Notes: generated by a model from the letters alone, not told the origin. Numbered from the stretch's first letter, positions 30,625 through 40,605 are shown. The stretch is 64,000 nt of DNA from Rhodoferax sp. U11-2br (GCF_018619435.1 NZ_JAHFZF010000012.1:1-64000), one strand, 5' to 3'. A program made the numbers and translations.

Positions 30625-31251
30625 TCAACGTTGTGCCACAGCCAAACGCAGAGCCAAACCGGCAAACACCACCGAGGTCACCCGGTTCATCAGCCGCTGC
30701 GCGCGGGTCGAGCCGCGCAGACGCTGCCCCATAGAGGCCGCAAAAAAACTGATGGCACCAAAAGTGATGAGCGTGGCCAACATGAACACCGCACCCAGTT
30801 CACAGATTTGCAGCGCAATCGCGCCGCGCTGCGGCTCGACAAACTGCGGCAAAAACGCCAGAAAAAACAGCACCACCTTGGGGTTGGTCAGGTTCATGAT
30901 CATGCCGCGTCTCAACAACTGGCCCGAGCGCTGCACACTGGCGCCGCCCAGCTCACCCGCAGTGACCGGTGCCCACCACGCCAGCCAGGCCAACCTGGCC
31001 AGATAAGCAGCACCCACAAATTTCAGCACCACAAAGGCTGAGGCCGACGCGGCAAACACCGCCGCCAAGCCCAAAGCCACCGCTGCGGTGTGCACCACCA
31101 GACCGGCACACAAACCCAGCACCACCAACAAACCCGCCTTGCGGCCGTGTGCTGCCGATTGCATCAGCACAAACACATTGTCCGGACCAGGCGTCAGGCC
31201 CAGCAACAACGAGACACCAAAAAAAGCCAGCAGGGTTTGAACGGAAATCAT
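30625..31251 (-). CDS. LysE family amino acid / metabolite exporter
   Basis: 208 residues with six predicted membrane helices. The signature GLTPGPDNVFVLMQSAAHGRKAG follows the first helix, and RGMIMNLTNPKVVLFFLAFLPQF is the second conserved block. LysE/RhtB proteins export amino acids or homoserine lactones; the substrate is not predictable. It sits directly upstream of ybaK on the minus strand. Confidence 0.9.
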   Translation of the reverse strand: MISVQTLLAFFGVSLLLGLTPGPDNVFVLMQSAAHGRKAGLLVVLGLCAGLVVHTAAVALGLAAVFAASASAFVVLKFVGAAYLARLAWLAWWAPVTAGELGGASVQRSGQLLRRGMIMNLTNPKVVLFFLAFLPQFVEPQRGAIALQICELGAVFMLATLITFGAISFFAASMGQRLRGSTRAQRLMNRVTSVVFAGLALRLAVAQR

Positions 31252-31293
31252 CTGGAATGTTTGCAGCAGGTGAAGATGGGCCCGATTGTCAGA

Positions 31294-32355
31294 CTACATC
31301 GCTGGGTCACGCATGTCCCAGCGGATATCGTCCACTTGGCGCAACACGACCTCCGACAACTGGGTGCCCCAAACGGCGACGTTTTCCTCAAGCTGGGCCA
31401 CCGAGGTCACCCCCAGAATGGTGCTGGACACACGCCACTGCTTGTAACAGAAGGCCAGCGCCAGCTGGGTGGGTGTCAGGCCGTGTTCACGCGCCAGTGC
31501 GTTGTAACGCAGCGCTGCCGCCTGCGCTGCGGCCCGGCCCCAGCGCTGTTTGCGCATGGACTCGAATTTGGTCAGACGCGCTTCTGCCGGGGCACCGGGG
31601 CCGGTCAGGCCGGTGGCGTCGTATTTGCCGGTGAGCAGGCCAAACGACAGCGGCGAGTAGGCCAGCAGCGAGACATTCAGGCGGTACAGGGTCTCGTCCA
31701 GCGCGTTTTCCACACTGCGGTTGAGCAGGTGGTAGGCGTTTTGCACGGTGGCAATGCGCGGCAGGCGGTGTTGTTCGGCCAGGCGCACAAACTCGTGCAC
31801 GCCATACGGTGTTTCGTTGGACAAGCCCACCGCACGCACCTTGCCCGCTTTCACCAAGGTGCCCAGCGCCTCCAATTGGGCGTGGATCGAGCTGCCCTCG
31901 GTCTCACTGGGCTGGAAGTACAGGCCACCAAACATCGGCACACTGCGCACCGGCCAGTGGATCTGGTAGAGGTCAATCACATCGGTCTGCAGGCGTTTGA
32001 GGCTGGCGTCGCAGGCGGCAATGATGTCGGGACCGGTCAGGTCAGCGCTGCCACCACGCACCCAGGGCATGGAGCGGCTGGGCCCTGCCACCTTGGTCGC
32101 CAGCACCAGCTTTTGCCGCACACCGGGGCGCTGGCTGAGCCAGTGTCCAATGATGGTTTCGGTCGCGGTGTAGGTTTCGGCACGGGCGGGCACCGCGTAC
32201 ATCTCGGCGGTGTCGATGAAGTTGACGCCCAGCTCAAGCGCGCGGTCCAGGATGGCAAAAGCGGTAGCTTGATCGACCTGTTCACCAAAGGTCATGGTGC
32301 CCAGACAGATGGGCGAGACAGACAGGTCGCTGGAGCCAAGTTGCACAGATTTCAT
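31294..32355 (-). CDS. NADP(H)-dependent aldo-keto reductase (Tas-like)
   Basis: About 353 residues with a TIM-barrel AKR pattern. The tetrad is visible: Asp and Tyr in NFIDTAEMYAVP, Lys in LVLATKVAGPSR, His in YQIHWPVRS. The extended ETYTATETIIGHWL and GLSNETPYGVHEFV match the Tas/YajO-type subgroup. A GTG at 32364 is possible; the ATG at 32355 begins MKSVQLGSSDLSVSP, the family start. The gene stands alone. Confidence 0.9.
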   Translation of the reverse strand: MKSVQLGSSDLSVSPICLGTMTFGEQVDQATAFAILDRALELGVNFIDTAEMYAVPARAETYTATETIIGHWLSQRPGVRQKLVLATKVAGPSRSMPWVRGGSADLTGPDIIAACDASLKRLQTDVIDLYQIHWPVRSVPMFGGLYFQPSETEGSSIHAQLEALGTLVKAGKVRAVGLSNETPYGVHEFVRLAEQHRLPRIATVQNAYHLLNRSVENALDETLYRLNVSLLAYSPLSFGLLTGKYDATGLTGPGAPAEARLTKFESMRKQRWGRAAAQAAALRYNALAREHGLTPTQLALAFCYKQWRVSSTILGVTSVAQLEENVAVWGTQLSEVVLRQVDDIRWDMRDPAM

Positions 32356-32482
32356 AGGTAACACAGAGGGTAAAGAGCCAAAACGAAAAGTGTAAGCTCA
32401 AGCCACGGCACACACCGGTCATCGGGTTGTTAGCGGGTCAGGTGGCCCGAAAGAACTGACCTGACTCCCTATCATCCACCCC

Positions 32483-33379
32483 ATGTACGCCATCCAGAAC
32501 ATCCCCCGCAGCCAGTTTGTCCCGATCCGTAACCTGAGCTACCACGTGCGCCTGTGGGGCCAGCCACAGCCTGGCCAGACACCGCTGGTGTTGTTGCACG
32601 GCTGGATGGACGTGGGCGCGAGTTTCCAGTTTGTGGTGGACGCGCTGGCGCAGGACCACTTCATCATCGCGCCCGACTGGCGCGGTTTTGGCCTGACCGA
32701 CTCCAATGGTGCCGACAGCTTCTGGTACCCCGACTACCTGGCCGATCTGGACGCGCTGCTGGACCACTTTTCGCCCGATAGCCCGGTGAACCTGGTCGGC
32801 CACAGCATGGGCGCCAACATCGCGATGTTGTACGCCGGCATTCGCCCAGTGCGGGTGCGCCGCCTGGTCAATCTGGAGGGTTTTGGCCTGCCCGCGACCC
32901 AGCCAGAGCAAGCCACCGAACGTTTCACCCAGTGGCTGGACCAGCTCAAGGCACCGCACGCCACACAGCTCAAAAGTTACCCCTCGCTGGACGCTGTGGC
33001 CGCCCGCCTGATCAAAAACAACCCGCGTCTGAGCCCCGACAAGGCGCAGTGGTTGGCCAGCCACTGGTCGGTGGAGGCCACACCGGGCCACTGGCAGATC
33101 CTGGCCGAGGCCGCCCACAAGCTGACCAACCCGCAGCTCTACCGGGTCGACGAGGTGGCTTGTGTGCACCGCCAGATCACGGCGCCCACCCTGATGGTCG
33201 AGGCCGAGGATGACGGCATTGCCCTGTTCTGGAAGGGCAAATTCACCCTGGCCGAACACCGCGAGCGCCTGCAGGCCGTGCCCGACATCCGCGTACAGGT
33301 GTTGCCCGACTGCGGCCACATGCTGCACCATGACCAGCCGCAAGCGGTGGCCGCTTTGATCGAAGCGTTCTGCAAGTAG
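32483..33379 (+). CDS. Alpha/beta-fold hydrolase
   Basis: 298 residues. The oxyanion loop is LLHGWMDVGASF, the nucleophile elbow LVGHSMGANIAM (Ser), and the catalytic His lies in DCGHMLHHDQP. Similar to esterase or epoxide-hydrolase-like members; the substrate is unknown. It precedes prfB by 59 bases on the same strand and is probably transcribed with it or just upstream. Confidence 0.88.
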   Translation: MYAIQNIPRSQFVPIRNLSYHVRLWGQPQPGQTPLVLLHGWMDVGASFQFVVDALAQDHFIIAPDWRGFGLTDSNGADSFWYPDYLADLDALLDHFSPDSPVNLVGHSMGANIAMLYAGIRPVRVRRLVNLEGFGLPATQPEQATERFTQWLDQLKAPHATQLKSYPSLDAVAARLIKNNPRLSPDKAQWLASHWSVEATPGHWQILAEAAHKLTNPQLYRVDEVACVHRQITAPTLMVEAEDDGIALFWKGKFTLAEHRERLQAVPDIRVQVLPDCGHMLHHDQPQAVAALIEAFCK

Positions 33380-33438
33380 CCCGGCATGAGAAAATAGCGG
33401 GTTATTCGCCGAACAGACACACACAGGACACCTCAATC

Positions 33439-34543
33439 ATGGAAGCAGAACGCATCAACGCCATTGGCAACCTCCTCGCTGACCTCAGCGCCCGTGCCCT
33501 AGATTTACGGGGGTATCTTTGACTTCGATGCCAAATTCGAACGTCTGAGAACCGTCAACGCCAGCCTAGAAGACCCCACGGTCTGGAATGACCCCAAACG
33601 CGCCCAGGAGCTGGGCAAAGAGAAAAAACTGCTCGACGGTGTGGTCGTCACCCTGACCGACCTGCAAAGCAACCTGGCCGACAACACCGAGCTGTTCGAG
33701 ATGAGCCGCGACGACAACGACGAAGCCGGCCTGATCACCATCGAAGAAGACGCAGCGCGCCTGGAAGAGATCGTCAAGGGCCTCGAGTTCCGCCGCATGT
33801 TCAACAACCCGGCCGACCCGCTGAACTGTTTTGTCGACATCCAGGCCGGCGCCGGTGGTACCGAAGCCTGCGACTGGGCCAGCATGTTGCTGCGCCAGTA
33901 CCTGCGTTATTGCGAGCGCAAGGGCTTCAAGACCGAGATCGAAGACGAAACCGCAGGCGACACTGCGGGCATCAAAGGTGCCTCGTTCAAGGTTGAGGGT
34001 GAATACGCCTTTGGCCTGTTGCGCACCGAGACCGGTGTGCACCGCCTGGTGCGCAAGAGCCCGTTTGACTCCTCAGGCGGCCGCCACACCAGCTTTGCCA
34101 GCGTGTTTGTTTACCCCGAGATCGACGACTCGATCGAGATCGAGATCAACCCGAGCGATGTGCGCGTGGACACCTTCCGCGCCAGCGGCGCCGGTGGCCA
34201 GCACATCAACAAGACCGACTCGGCCGTGCGGCTGACGCACATCCCGACCGGCATCGTGGTGCAGTGCCAGGACGGGCGCAGCCAGCACAGCAACCGCGAC
34301 GTGGCCTGGAAACGCCTGCGTTCGCGCCTGTATGACTTTGAGCTGCGCAAACAGCAGGAAGCGCAACAAAAGCTCGAAGACACCAAGACCGACGTGGGCT
34401 GGGGCCACCAGATTCGTTCTTATGTGCTGGACAACAGCCGCATCAAAGACCTGCGCACCAATTTCGAGACCTCGGCCACCCAGAAGGTGCTCGACGGTGA
34501 CCTGGACCCCTTCATCGAAGCCTCTTTGAAGCAAGGCGTGTGA
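33439..34543 (+). CDS. prfB: Peptide chain release factor 2, with programmed +1 frameshift
   Basis: RF2 ends translation at UAA and UGA. The reading frame is in two parts. Codons 33439-33519 encode [20 protein letters not shown].. and end CTT-TGA at 33517-33522. Shifting +1 at CTTTGAC continues from GAC at 33521 to the stop at 34543, giving about 367 residues. A GGGGG run (an internal Shine-Dalgarno-like sequence) precedes the shift site, as in E. coli, where low RF2 promotes the shift. The tripeptide SPF of RF2 ([14 protein letters not shown]) and the catalytic GGQ loop ([15 protein letters not shown]) are present. Annotation as a short gene starting at 33641 would be wrong. Confidence 0.97.
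33511..33523 (+). promoter_or_regulatory. prfB programmed frameshift site
   Basis: GGGTATCTTTGAC: slippery CTT, in-frame TGA stop with C after it (weak termination context), and a G-rich anti-Shine-Dalgarno-binding stretch 5' of it. Autoregulatory recoding element of RF2. Confidence 0.95.
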
Positions 34544-35268
34544 TGCAGGACGCTATGACTTGCGAAGCTGTCAGCCCAATATCAAAAAGGGCTGGCGTGG
34601 TTTCTGGCTTGATTTTCGACATGGACGGCACCATGATCAACTCGATGCCCAGCCATGCCCAGAGCTGGGTCGAGTTCTGCCGCCGCCAAGGTATCCAGAT
34701 CGATCTGGCCGACCTGATGCGCCGCACCACCGGGCGCACCGGTGCCGAATGTATGCGTGAGCTGTTCCAGCGTGAGATGTCCGACGATGAAGCCTGGGCC
34801 TACATCGCCATCAAAGAGCAGCTTTACCGCGACCTGTTCGCCCCGGTGTTTGCCGAGGTGCCCGGCTTCAAACAGTTTGCCGGGCTGGCGCGACAACACG
34901 GCTTCAAAATCGGCGTGGGCACCGCCGGTGACCGCCACAACATCGCTTTTGCGATGCAGCGCCTGCAGCTGCCGGTGCCACCGCATGCGATGGTGGGCGG
35001 TGACGAGGGCTTGCCAGGCAAGCCCCAACCCGCTATATTTTTAGAAGCTGCCAGGCGAATGGGTATCAGGCCTGAAGACTGTATTGTCTTTGAAGATGCG
35101 CCACTGGGCATTGAGGCCGCGCGCCGCGCTGGCATGCGTGCGGTGGCGATCTGCAGCGGCCACAGCGCCGACGAACTGGCCGGGCCGCATGTGATCGCAG
35201 CGGCCAACAATTACCTTGAATTGATCGAATCACATTTTCTGGAGACCTTACATGTTGCAACTGCTTGA
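34543..35268 (+). CDS. HAD-superfamily hydrolase (beta-phosphoglucomutase-like)
   Basis: About 241 residues. Motif I is LIFDMDGTMINSMPSHAQ (nucleophile Asp and second Asp), motif II lies near IGVGTAGDRHN, motif III Lys is in GLPGKPQPAIFLEAARR, and motif IV is CIVFEDAPLGIEAARRAG. Likely a sugar-phosphate phosphatase or phosphoglucomutase. The ATG overlaps the prfB stop (TGATG). The first about 20 residues and a central segment (about residues 163-180) coincide with copies of the dispersed repeat. The stop lies inside pepN, a 17-base overlap. Confidence 0.87.
   Translation: MQDAMTCEAVSPISKRAGVVSGLIFDMDGTMINSMPSHAQSWVEFCRRQGIQIDLADLMRRTTGRTGAECMRELFQREMSDDEAWAYIAIKEQLYRDLFAPVFAEVPGFKQFAGLARQHGFKIGVGTAGDRHNIAFAMQRLQLPVPPHAMVGGDEGLPGKPQPAIFLEAARRMGIRPEDCIVFEDAPLGIEAARRAGMRAVAICSGHSADELAGPHVIAAANNYLELIESHFLETLHVATA
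34563..34604 (+). repeat. ATAAGGGCT-type repeat at the 5' end of the HAD gene
   Basis: GAAGCTGTCAGCCC, AATATCAAAAAGGGC and TGGCGTGGTTT fit the element's arms and flanks. It is translated in frame before motif I. Confidence 0.7.
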
Positions 35269-37954
35269 AGCATCGGGCGCGGCCACCGCCGTGCGCCGCG
35301 CCGACTACTCGGCCCCGGCGTTCTGGATCGACACCGTGGCGCTGACCTTTGATTTGGACCCGGCCAAGACCCGCGTCCTCAACAAGATGACGCTGCGCCG
35401 CAACCCCGAGGTGCCCGCACAAGCCTTGCGCCTGGACGGTGACGAGCTGAACCTGGCGCGCGTGCTGGTCAACGGCGCCGGTTGCTCGTTCAAGATGGAC
35501 GGCAGCCAGCTGGTGCTGGAAAACCTGCCGCTGGAGGGCGCGTTTGAGCTAGAGATCTTCACCACCTGCGCCCCCGTCAAAAACACCAAGCTGATGGGCC
35601 TGTACGTCAGCAACGACTCGTTCTTCACCCAGTGTGAGGCCGAGGGTTTCCGGCGCATCACTTACTTCATGGACCGCCCGGACGTGATGGCCAGCTACAG
35701 CGTGACGCTGCGTGCTGACAAGGCCAAATACCCGGTGCTGCTGTCCAACGGCAACCTGGTCGAGCAAGGTGATCTGGAAGACGGCCGCCATTTCGCGCGC
35801 TGGGTCGACCCACACAAAAAACCCTGCTACCTGTTCGCCCTGGTGGCAGGCAAACTGGTGGCGCGTGAACAACGCATCGTGGCGCGCAACGGCAAGGAAC
35901 ATTTGTTGCAGGTCTATGTGCGCCCCGGCGACATGGACAAGACCGAACACGCGATGCAATCGCTGATCAATTCGGTGATCTGGGACGAAGCCCGCTTTGG
36001 CCTGCCGCTGGATTTGGAGCGTTTCATGATCGTCGCCACCAGCGACTTCAACATGGGCGCCATGGAGAACAAGGGCCTCAACATCTTCAACACCAAGTAC
36101 GTGCTGGCGAACCAGGCCACCGCCACCGATGTGGACTTTGCCAACATCGAGTCGGTGGTTGGGCACGAGTACTTCCACAACTGGACCGGCAACCGCATCA
36201 CCTGCCGCGACTGGTTCCAGCTGAGCCTCAAAGAAGGCCTGACCGTGTTCCGCGACCAGGAATTCAGCATGGACCTGTGCGCTGAGCCTTCCGCCCGCGC
36301 GGTCAAACGCATCGAAGACGTGCGTGTGTTGCGCACCGCCCAGTTCCCCGAAGATGCCGGCCCGATGGCCCACCCGGTGCGGCCTGACAGCTACATCGAG
36401 ATCAACAACTTCTACACCGTCACCATTTACGAAAAAGGTGCCGAGGTGGTGCGCATGATGCAAACCCTGGTGGGTCGCAGCGGTTTTGCCAAAGGCATGG
36501 CCCTGTACTTCGAGCGTTTTGACGGTCAGGCCGTCACCTGCGACGACTTCGCCCAGGCCGTGGCCGACGCCAACCCCGACTCATCTCTGGCCAAACTGTT
36601 GCCGCAGTTCAAACGCTGGTACAGCCAGGCGGGCACACCGCGCCTGCAAGCGCGTGGTCACTACAACGCCGCCGAGCGCACCTACACCCTGAGTTTTAGC
36701 CAAAGTTGCCCCGCCACGCCGGGCCAGGACAACAAAGAGCCGTTTGTGATCCCGGTCCAACTGGGCCTGGTGGGCGCCAGTGGCGCCGCCCTGCCCCTGC
36801 ACATCCAGAGCGACCTGGCCAGTGTGGGTGACAGCCACCTGCTGGTGCTGACCCAGGCCAGCGAGTCGATCACCTTTGAGAACGTGAACGAAGAGCCGGT
36901 GCCTTCGATCCTGCGCGGTTTCAGCGCACCGGTGATCCTGGACTTTGACTACACCGATGCCCAGTTGCTGACCCTGCTGGCCCACGACCACGACCCGTTC
37001 AACCGCTGGGAAGCCGGCCAACGCTTGGCCCTGCGCAGCGCTATTCAATCCATAGTGGACAGCCCAGACGGTATCAGGGCAAAGGGCCTGAACCATGCCT
37101 ATGTCGAGGCCATGCGCGCCGTGCTGCGCCACCCGACACTGGACGCCGCTTTCAAGGAGCTGGTGCTGACCCTGCCCTCTGAGACCTACATCGCCGAACA
37201 GCTCGACGTGGTCGACCCGCAACGTGTGCACGCGGTGCGTGAAGCCATGCGCGAGCAACTGGCACGCGAGCTGTTGGCAGACTGGGAATGGGCGTTTGAG
37301 ACCCACAAGGCCAACGGCAGCTACCGCCCCGACACGCTGTCGAGCGGCCGCCGCGCCCTGGCTGGCCTGGCACTCAACTACCTGTGCCTGGCCGCACGCA
37401 GCTCGGAAGACACGGTCTGGCCCGGCAAGGCCTACCAGCGCTTCAAAGACGCCGACAACATGACCGACCGTCTCAACGCCCTGTCGGCCCTGGTGCACAG
37501 CGGCCACGAACTGGCCAAACCCGCGCTGGCACGCTTTCACAGCCTGTTCAAGGGTGAGGAGCTTGTGCTGGACAAGTGGTTTGCGCTGCAAGCCGGTTGT
37601 TGCGACCGCGGTGGCCAGGTGCTGCCTGCGGTGCGCGCGCTCATGAAACACGCCGACTTCAACCTCAAGAACCCGAACCGCGCGCGCAGCGTGATCTTCA
37701 GCTACTGCAGCGCCAACCCCGGCGCCTTCCACCGCAGTGATGCAGCGGGTTACGTGTTCTGGAGTGAACAGGTGCTGGAGTTGGACGCCATCAACCCGCA
37801 GGTCGCCGCCCGCCTGGCGCGTGCGCTGGACCGCTGGAAGAAGCTGGCCGAGCCCTTCAAGACCGCTGCCCACGAAGCCCTGAAACGGGTGGCTGCCAAG
37901 GCGGACCTGAGCAACGACGTGCGCGAGGTGATCTCACGCGCCCTGGCCGATTGA
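35252..37954 (+). CDS. pepN: Aminopeptidase N (M1 family)
   Basis: Zinc aminopeptidase of 900 residues, the normal length for bacterial PepN. The exopeptidase motif is [15 protein letters not shown] (about residue 265). The zinc site is [16 protein letters not shown], i.e. HEYFH with the downstream Glu. The substrate Tyr lies in the [16 protein letters not shown] segment. A GGAG ribosome-binding site precedes the ATG within the HAD gene. At 37039-37095 the coding sequence contains a repeat-like stretch (GACAGCCCAGACGGTATCAG). Confidence 0.96.
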   Translation: MLQLLEASGAATAVRRADYSAPAFWIDTVALTFDLDPAKTRVLNKMTLRRNPEVPAQALRLDGDELNLARVLVNGAGCSFKMDGSQLVLENLPLEGAFELEIFTTCAPVKNTKLMGLYVSNDSFFTQCEAEGFRRITYFMDRPDVMASYSVTLRADKAKYPVLLSNGNLVEQGDLEDGRHFARWVDPHKKPCYLFALVAGKLVAREQRIVARNGKEHLLQVYVRPGDMDKTEHAMQSLINSVIWDEARFGLPLDLERFMIVATSDFNMGAMENKGLNIFNTKYVLANQATATDVDFANIESVVGHEYFHNWTGNRITCRDWFQLSLKEGLTVFRDQEFSMDLCAEPSARAVKRIEDVRVLRTAQFPEDAGPMAHPVRPDSYIEINNFYTVTIYEKGAEVVRMMQTLVGRSGFAKGMALYFERFDGQAVTCDDFAQAVADANPDSSLAKLLPQFKRWYSQAGTPRLQARGHYNAAERTYTLSFSQSCPATPGQDNKEPFVIPVQLGLVGASGAALPLHIQSDLASVGDSHLLVLTQASESITFENVNEEPVPSILRGFSAPVILDFDYTDAQLLTLLAHDHDPFNRWEAGQRLALRSAIQSIVDSPDGIRAKGLNHAYVEAMRAVLRHPTLDAAFKELVLTLPSETYIAEQLDVVDPQRVHAVREAMREQLARELLADWEWAFETHKANGSYRPDTLSSGRRALAGLALNYLCLAARSSEDTVWPGKAYQRFKDADNMTDRLNALSALVHSGHELAKPALARFHSLFKGEELVLDKWFALQAGCCDRGGQVLPAVRALMKHADFNLKNPNRARSVIFSYCSANPGAFHRSDAAGYVFWSEQVLELDAINPQVAARLARALDRWKKLAEPFKTAAHEALKRVAAKADLSNDVREVISRALAD
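37039..37095 (+). repeat. Probable repeat copy inside pepN
   Basis: TTCAATCCATAGTGGACAGCCC, with spacing ACGGTATC, then AGGGCAAAGGGCCTGAA. The central palindrome has decayed but the layout matches; the frame is kept. Confidence 0.4.
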
Positions 37955-37973
37955 TCCACTTCGGGAGCCCTTC

Positions 37974-38978
37974 ATGACCAAAAAAACCTACCTCACGCGT
38001 TATCTGGTGGAGAAACAGCGCCTCAACGGCCACATCTCGCCCGAGCTGCGGCTCCTGCTGGAGGTGGTGGCACGCGCCTGCAAACGCATCAGCCAGGCGG
38101 TCAACAAGGGCGCCCTTGGTGATGTGATGGGCAGCGCCGACAGCGCCAATGTGCAGGGCGAGATCCAGAAAAAGCTCGACATCATCGCCAACGAGGTCCT
38201 GATCGAAGCCAACGAATGGGGCGGCCACCTGGCGGCCATGGCCAGCGAGGAAATGGAAGGCATCCACGTGGTGCCCAACCGTTACCCGCAGGGTGAATAC
38301 CTGCTGCTGTTTGACCCCCTGGACGGCTCCAGCAACATCGATGTGAACGTGAGCATCGGCACCATCTTCAGCGTGCTCAAAAAACGCGATGGCGCGGCCG
38401 TGTCCGAGCAGGACTTTTTGCAAGGCGGCACCCAGCAAGTAGCCGCCGGGTACTGCGTCTACGGCCCACAAACCACCCTGGTGCTGACCGTGGGTGACGG
38501 TGTGGCGCTGTTCACGCTGGACCGCGAACAAGGCTCTTTCCTGCTCACGCAGGAAGACCTGCGCATCCCCGAAGACACCAAGGAATTTGCCGTCAACATG
38601 AGCAACCAGCGCCACTGGGCGCCACCGGTCACCCGTTACATCGACGAGTGCCTGCAAGGTGTGGACGGCCCGCGTGGCAAAGACTTCAACATGCGCTGGG
38701 TGGGCAGCATGGTGGCCGATGTGCACCGCATCCTGACCCGTGGCGGCGTGTTTTTGTACCCCTGGGACAAACGTGAACCCGAAAAGCCCGGCAAGCTGCG
38801 CCTGATGTACGAGGCCAACCCGATGAGCTGGCTGATCGAGCAGGCCGGTGGCATCGCCACCGACGGCAAACGCCGCATCCTGGACATCCCCGCCACCGCG
38901 CTACACCAGCGTGTGGCGGTGTTCATGGGCTCCAAAAACGAGATCAACCGCCTGATCAGCTACCACGCTGAGGCCTGA
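37974..38978 (+). CDS. fbp: Fructose-1,6-bisphosphatase class I
   Basis: Gluconeogenic and Calvin-cycle-type phosphatase, 334 residues. It has the metal and substrate site [20 protein letters not shown], and the C-terminal [15 protein letters not shown]. Residues for divalent metals are present (ASEEMEG, DPLDG). It starts 19 bases after pepN and precedes tRNA-Thr by 29 bases; a TATAAT -10-like box at about 38988 probably belongs to the tRNA promoter. Confidence 0.95.
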   Translation: MTKKTYLTRYLVEKQRLNGHISPELRLLLEVVARACKRISQAVNKGALGDVMGSADSANVQGEIQKKLDIIANEVLIEANEWGGHLAAMASEEMEGIHVVPNRYPQGEYLLLFDPLDGSSNIDVNVSIGTIFSVLKKRDGAAVSEQDFLQGGTQQVAAGYCVYGPQTTLVLTVGDGVALFTLDREQGSFLLTQEDLRIPEDTKEFAVNMSNQRHWAPPVTRYIDECLQGVDGPRGKDFNMRWVGSMVADVHRILTRGGVFLYPWDKREPEKPGKLRLMYEANPMSWLIEQAGGIATDGKRRILDIPATALHQRVAVFMGSKNEINRLISYHAEA

Positions 38979-39007
38979 GCGGCTGGTTATAATCGCTGGC
39001 TTACCAA

Positions 39008-39083
39008 GCCGGTGTAGCTCAGTCGGTAGAGCAGCTCATTCGTAATGAGAAGGTCGGGTGTTCGATTCATCTCTCCGGCACCA
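39008..39083 (+). tRNA. tRNA-Thr (CGT)
   Basis: Cloverleaf with D arm GCTCAGTCGGTAGAGC, anticodon loop TTCGTAA with CGT, T loop TTCGATT, encoded CCA. The acceptor GCCGGTG pairs with CTCCGGC except for a T-T mismatch at position 6:67. The flank beyond its terminator is a small island with an integrase remnant. Confidence 0.93.
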
Positions 39084-39089
39084 AATACA

Positions 39090-39123
39090 AAAAGCCCCTA
39101 GCTGTTATGGCTAGGGGCTTTTT
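39090..39123 (+). terminator. Rho-independent terminator after tRNA-Thr
   Basis: GCCCCTAGC/GCTAGGGGC stem with a short loop, A-run on the left and TTTTT on the right. Because of the A-run it can act in both directions, so it may also end the minus-strand gene at 39206. Confidence 0.93.
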
Positions 39124-39205
39124 CACGTAACTAACGCGGAGCCCGTCGACATTGGATCTCAAGTAGACATCTGCTCAAAGTGACAACTGTGCCTTTGGTG
39201 ACTTG

Positions 39206-40318
39206 TCACAATTCAAAAGACATCAAGTCTTCTACCGTACTTTCTCTGTTACCCTCCATGCCGATTTGGTTAGATTCCAAGTACTCAAATGCGCTCTTGA
39301 AATCTTTTTTTCTCCACAGAAGAATATAAATTAAATAAAATAGTCCGATACCGCCTTTAATCGTACTCTTTAGGTCTTCATCGTGATCTTCAATATAAAA
39401 TTCAGATGGCCTAGATAACCAGTAAACCGAAAATTTATCGATTACATCATACTCAGCAGCGGCAATAGCTTCAAGCTGATCTATATTTGTTATTCCAAAC
39501 CTCAAAAGAGTATCAACATAGGACGCCGTAATATCATCATCGCCATAGACCAAGGTGAATTTCATCTTTTCAGCTACAAGTTTATCCAATCTTTGACAAG
39601 CCGAATCAATAGTATGAAGCGCTCGCAATGAAACCAGATCCAATTCAACACTCGTAGGATCTTCTTTTATTTCAGCAACAACAGTCCCCTCGTATGCTTG
39701 CAGTGATGTGCGAATTGATTCAAATTCAGCGTCAGCCAGTTCCAGCAGGCCTGCAACTCTAGCAAAACGCCGCCTAACATCTCTCGGGATTCCAGATGCA
39801 GACTTGTAACCGATATCATGCTCAATTTCAGCCCATGCATGCTGCAGAATTGAACGAATTTGAATTTCAATTTTTAGATTAACAAATCTTAGGTTCTCAA
39901 CGAGATTCTTCCTGGCACCTGAAAAACTTGCAACATAGTGCAGCGATTGATAACCAAATCGATCAGGATCGAGGACAATTCTTTTATCAACTGAGTTAGA
40001 ACGATCAATTTCAAACTCACTTTCAATAATTTTGGCCACGCGATCAACGTCATCCGAAAAATGAGTTGTGATCCTCATTGCGGCCACATCTGTCACATCC
40101 TCAATCTTTTGATACTGTTTATCAACCCTAGATAGCTTACGAGCTAAGCTGCTTCGCTCTTTGCAGCGCCAAGTAACAGAGTGAACTGATATTTCAGATG
40201 CCGCCAGAATTCTCTCCACTAAGTCAGATACATTTTTAGCAAAATCCAGATAAGTCCCAATAGACTTATCAAAATCTATTAGTATTTTTTGTTTTGAAAA
40301 ACTAGATATATTTGACAT
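39206..40318 (-). CDS. Orphan RelA/SpoT-domain (p)ppGpp synthetase-like protein
   Basis: 370 residues in visibly AT-rich sequence unlike its neighbours. Residues about 20-200 form a RelA/SpoT synthetase domain. Visible pieces are the ATP-site pattern WRCKERSSLARKL (R51, K53, S56, K61), D77 of TDVAAMRI, the guanine-stacking Tyr of FGYQSLHYVASF (123), and EIQIRSILQHAWAEIEHD (151-168). No hydrolase, TGS or ACT domain is present. The C-terminal about 170 residues are unassigned. A strong AAGGAGG lies before the ATG. It stands alone between tRNA-Thr and an integrase remnant. Single-domain synthetases of this kind include toxic alarmone synthetases and CapRel phage-defence proteins; membership here is an inference. 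Confidence 0.85.
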   Translation of the reverse strand: MSNISSFSKQKILIDFDKSIGTYLDFAKNVSDLVERILAASEISVHSVTWRCKERSSLARKLSRVDKQYQKIEDVTDVAAMRITTHFSDDVDRVAKIIESEFEIDRSNSVDKRIVLDPDRFGYQSLHYVASFSGARKNLVENLRFVNLKIEIQIRSILQHAWAEIEHDIGYKSASGIPRDVRRRFARVAGLLELADAEFESIRTSLQAYEGTVVAEIKEDPTSVELDLVSLRALHTIDSACQRLDKLVAEKMKFTLVYGDDDITASYVDTLLRFGITNIDQLEAIAAAEYDVIDKFSVYWLSRPSEFYIEDHDEDLKSTIKGGIGLFYLIYILLWRKKDFKSAFEYLESNQIGMEGNRESTVEDLMSFEL

Positions 40319-40362
40319 ATTCCTCCTTTATTTTCAACATCCAAATACAGTGAGGCTAGATA

Positions 40363-40605
40363 CCAATTCAATGATGACTCAGGAGTCATTGCATCCAAAT
40401 GAGCTGAAGTTAACAGTAATCCCTCAGGTGCGACATGTGCGTAGCACTCGACCATAGACTGCGTTTTCCAACCTCCTAATCGTTACAGCTCGTGCGTCGG
40501 CGTTCCCGCCTCCCAATGCCAAGTGGCAAAGGTATGCTGCAGATCATGCCACCGAAAATCCTCGATGCCTGCGAACCAGCGTCATGCAACGGCTTTCCTC
40601 CGCCG
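40363..40605 (-). pseudogene. Remnant of a tyrosine recombinase (phage-type integrase), C-terminal part
   Basis: Reading the minus strand gives GIEDFRWHDLQHTFATW, then GTPTHEL followed by a stop (TAA in place of CAA), then RLGGWKTQSMVECYAHVAPE. This is the box II region of integrases. The catalytic Arg of HDLRHT is changed to Gln, and the nucleophile Tyr is still seen in YAH. Upstream of GIEDF the frame is broken. A dead integrase near tRNA-Thr suggests an old island insertion. Confidence 0.8.
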
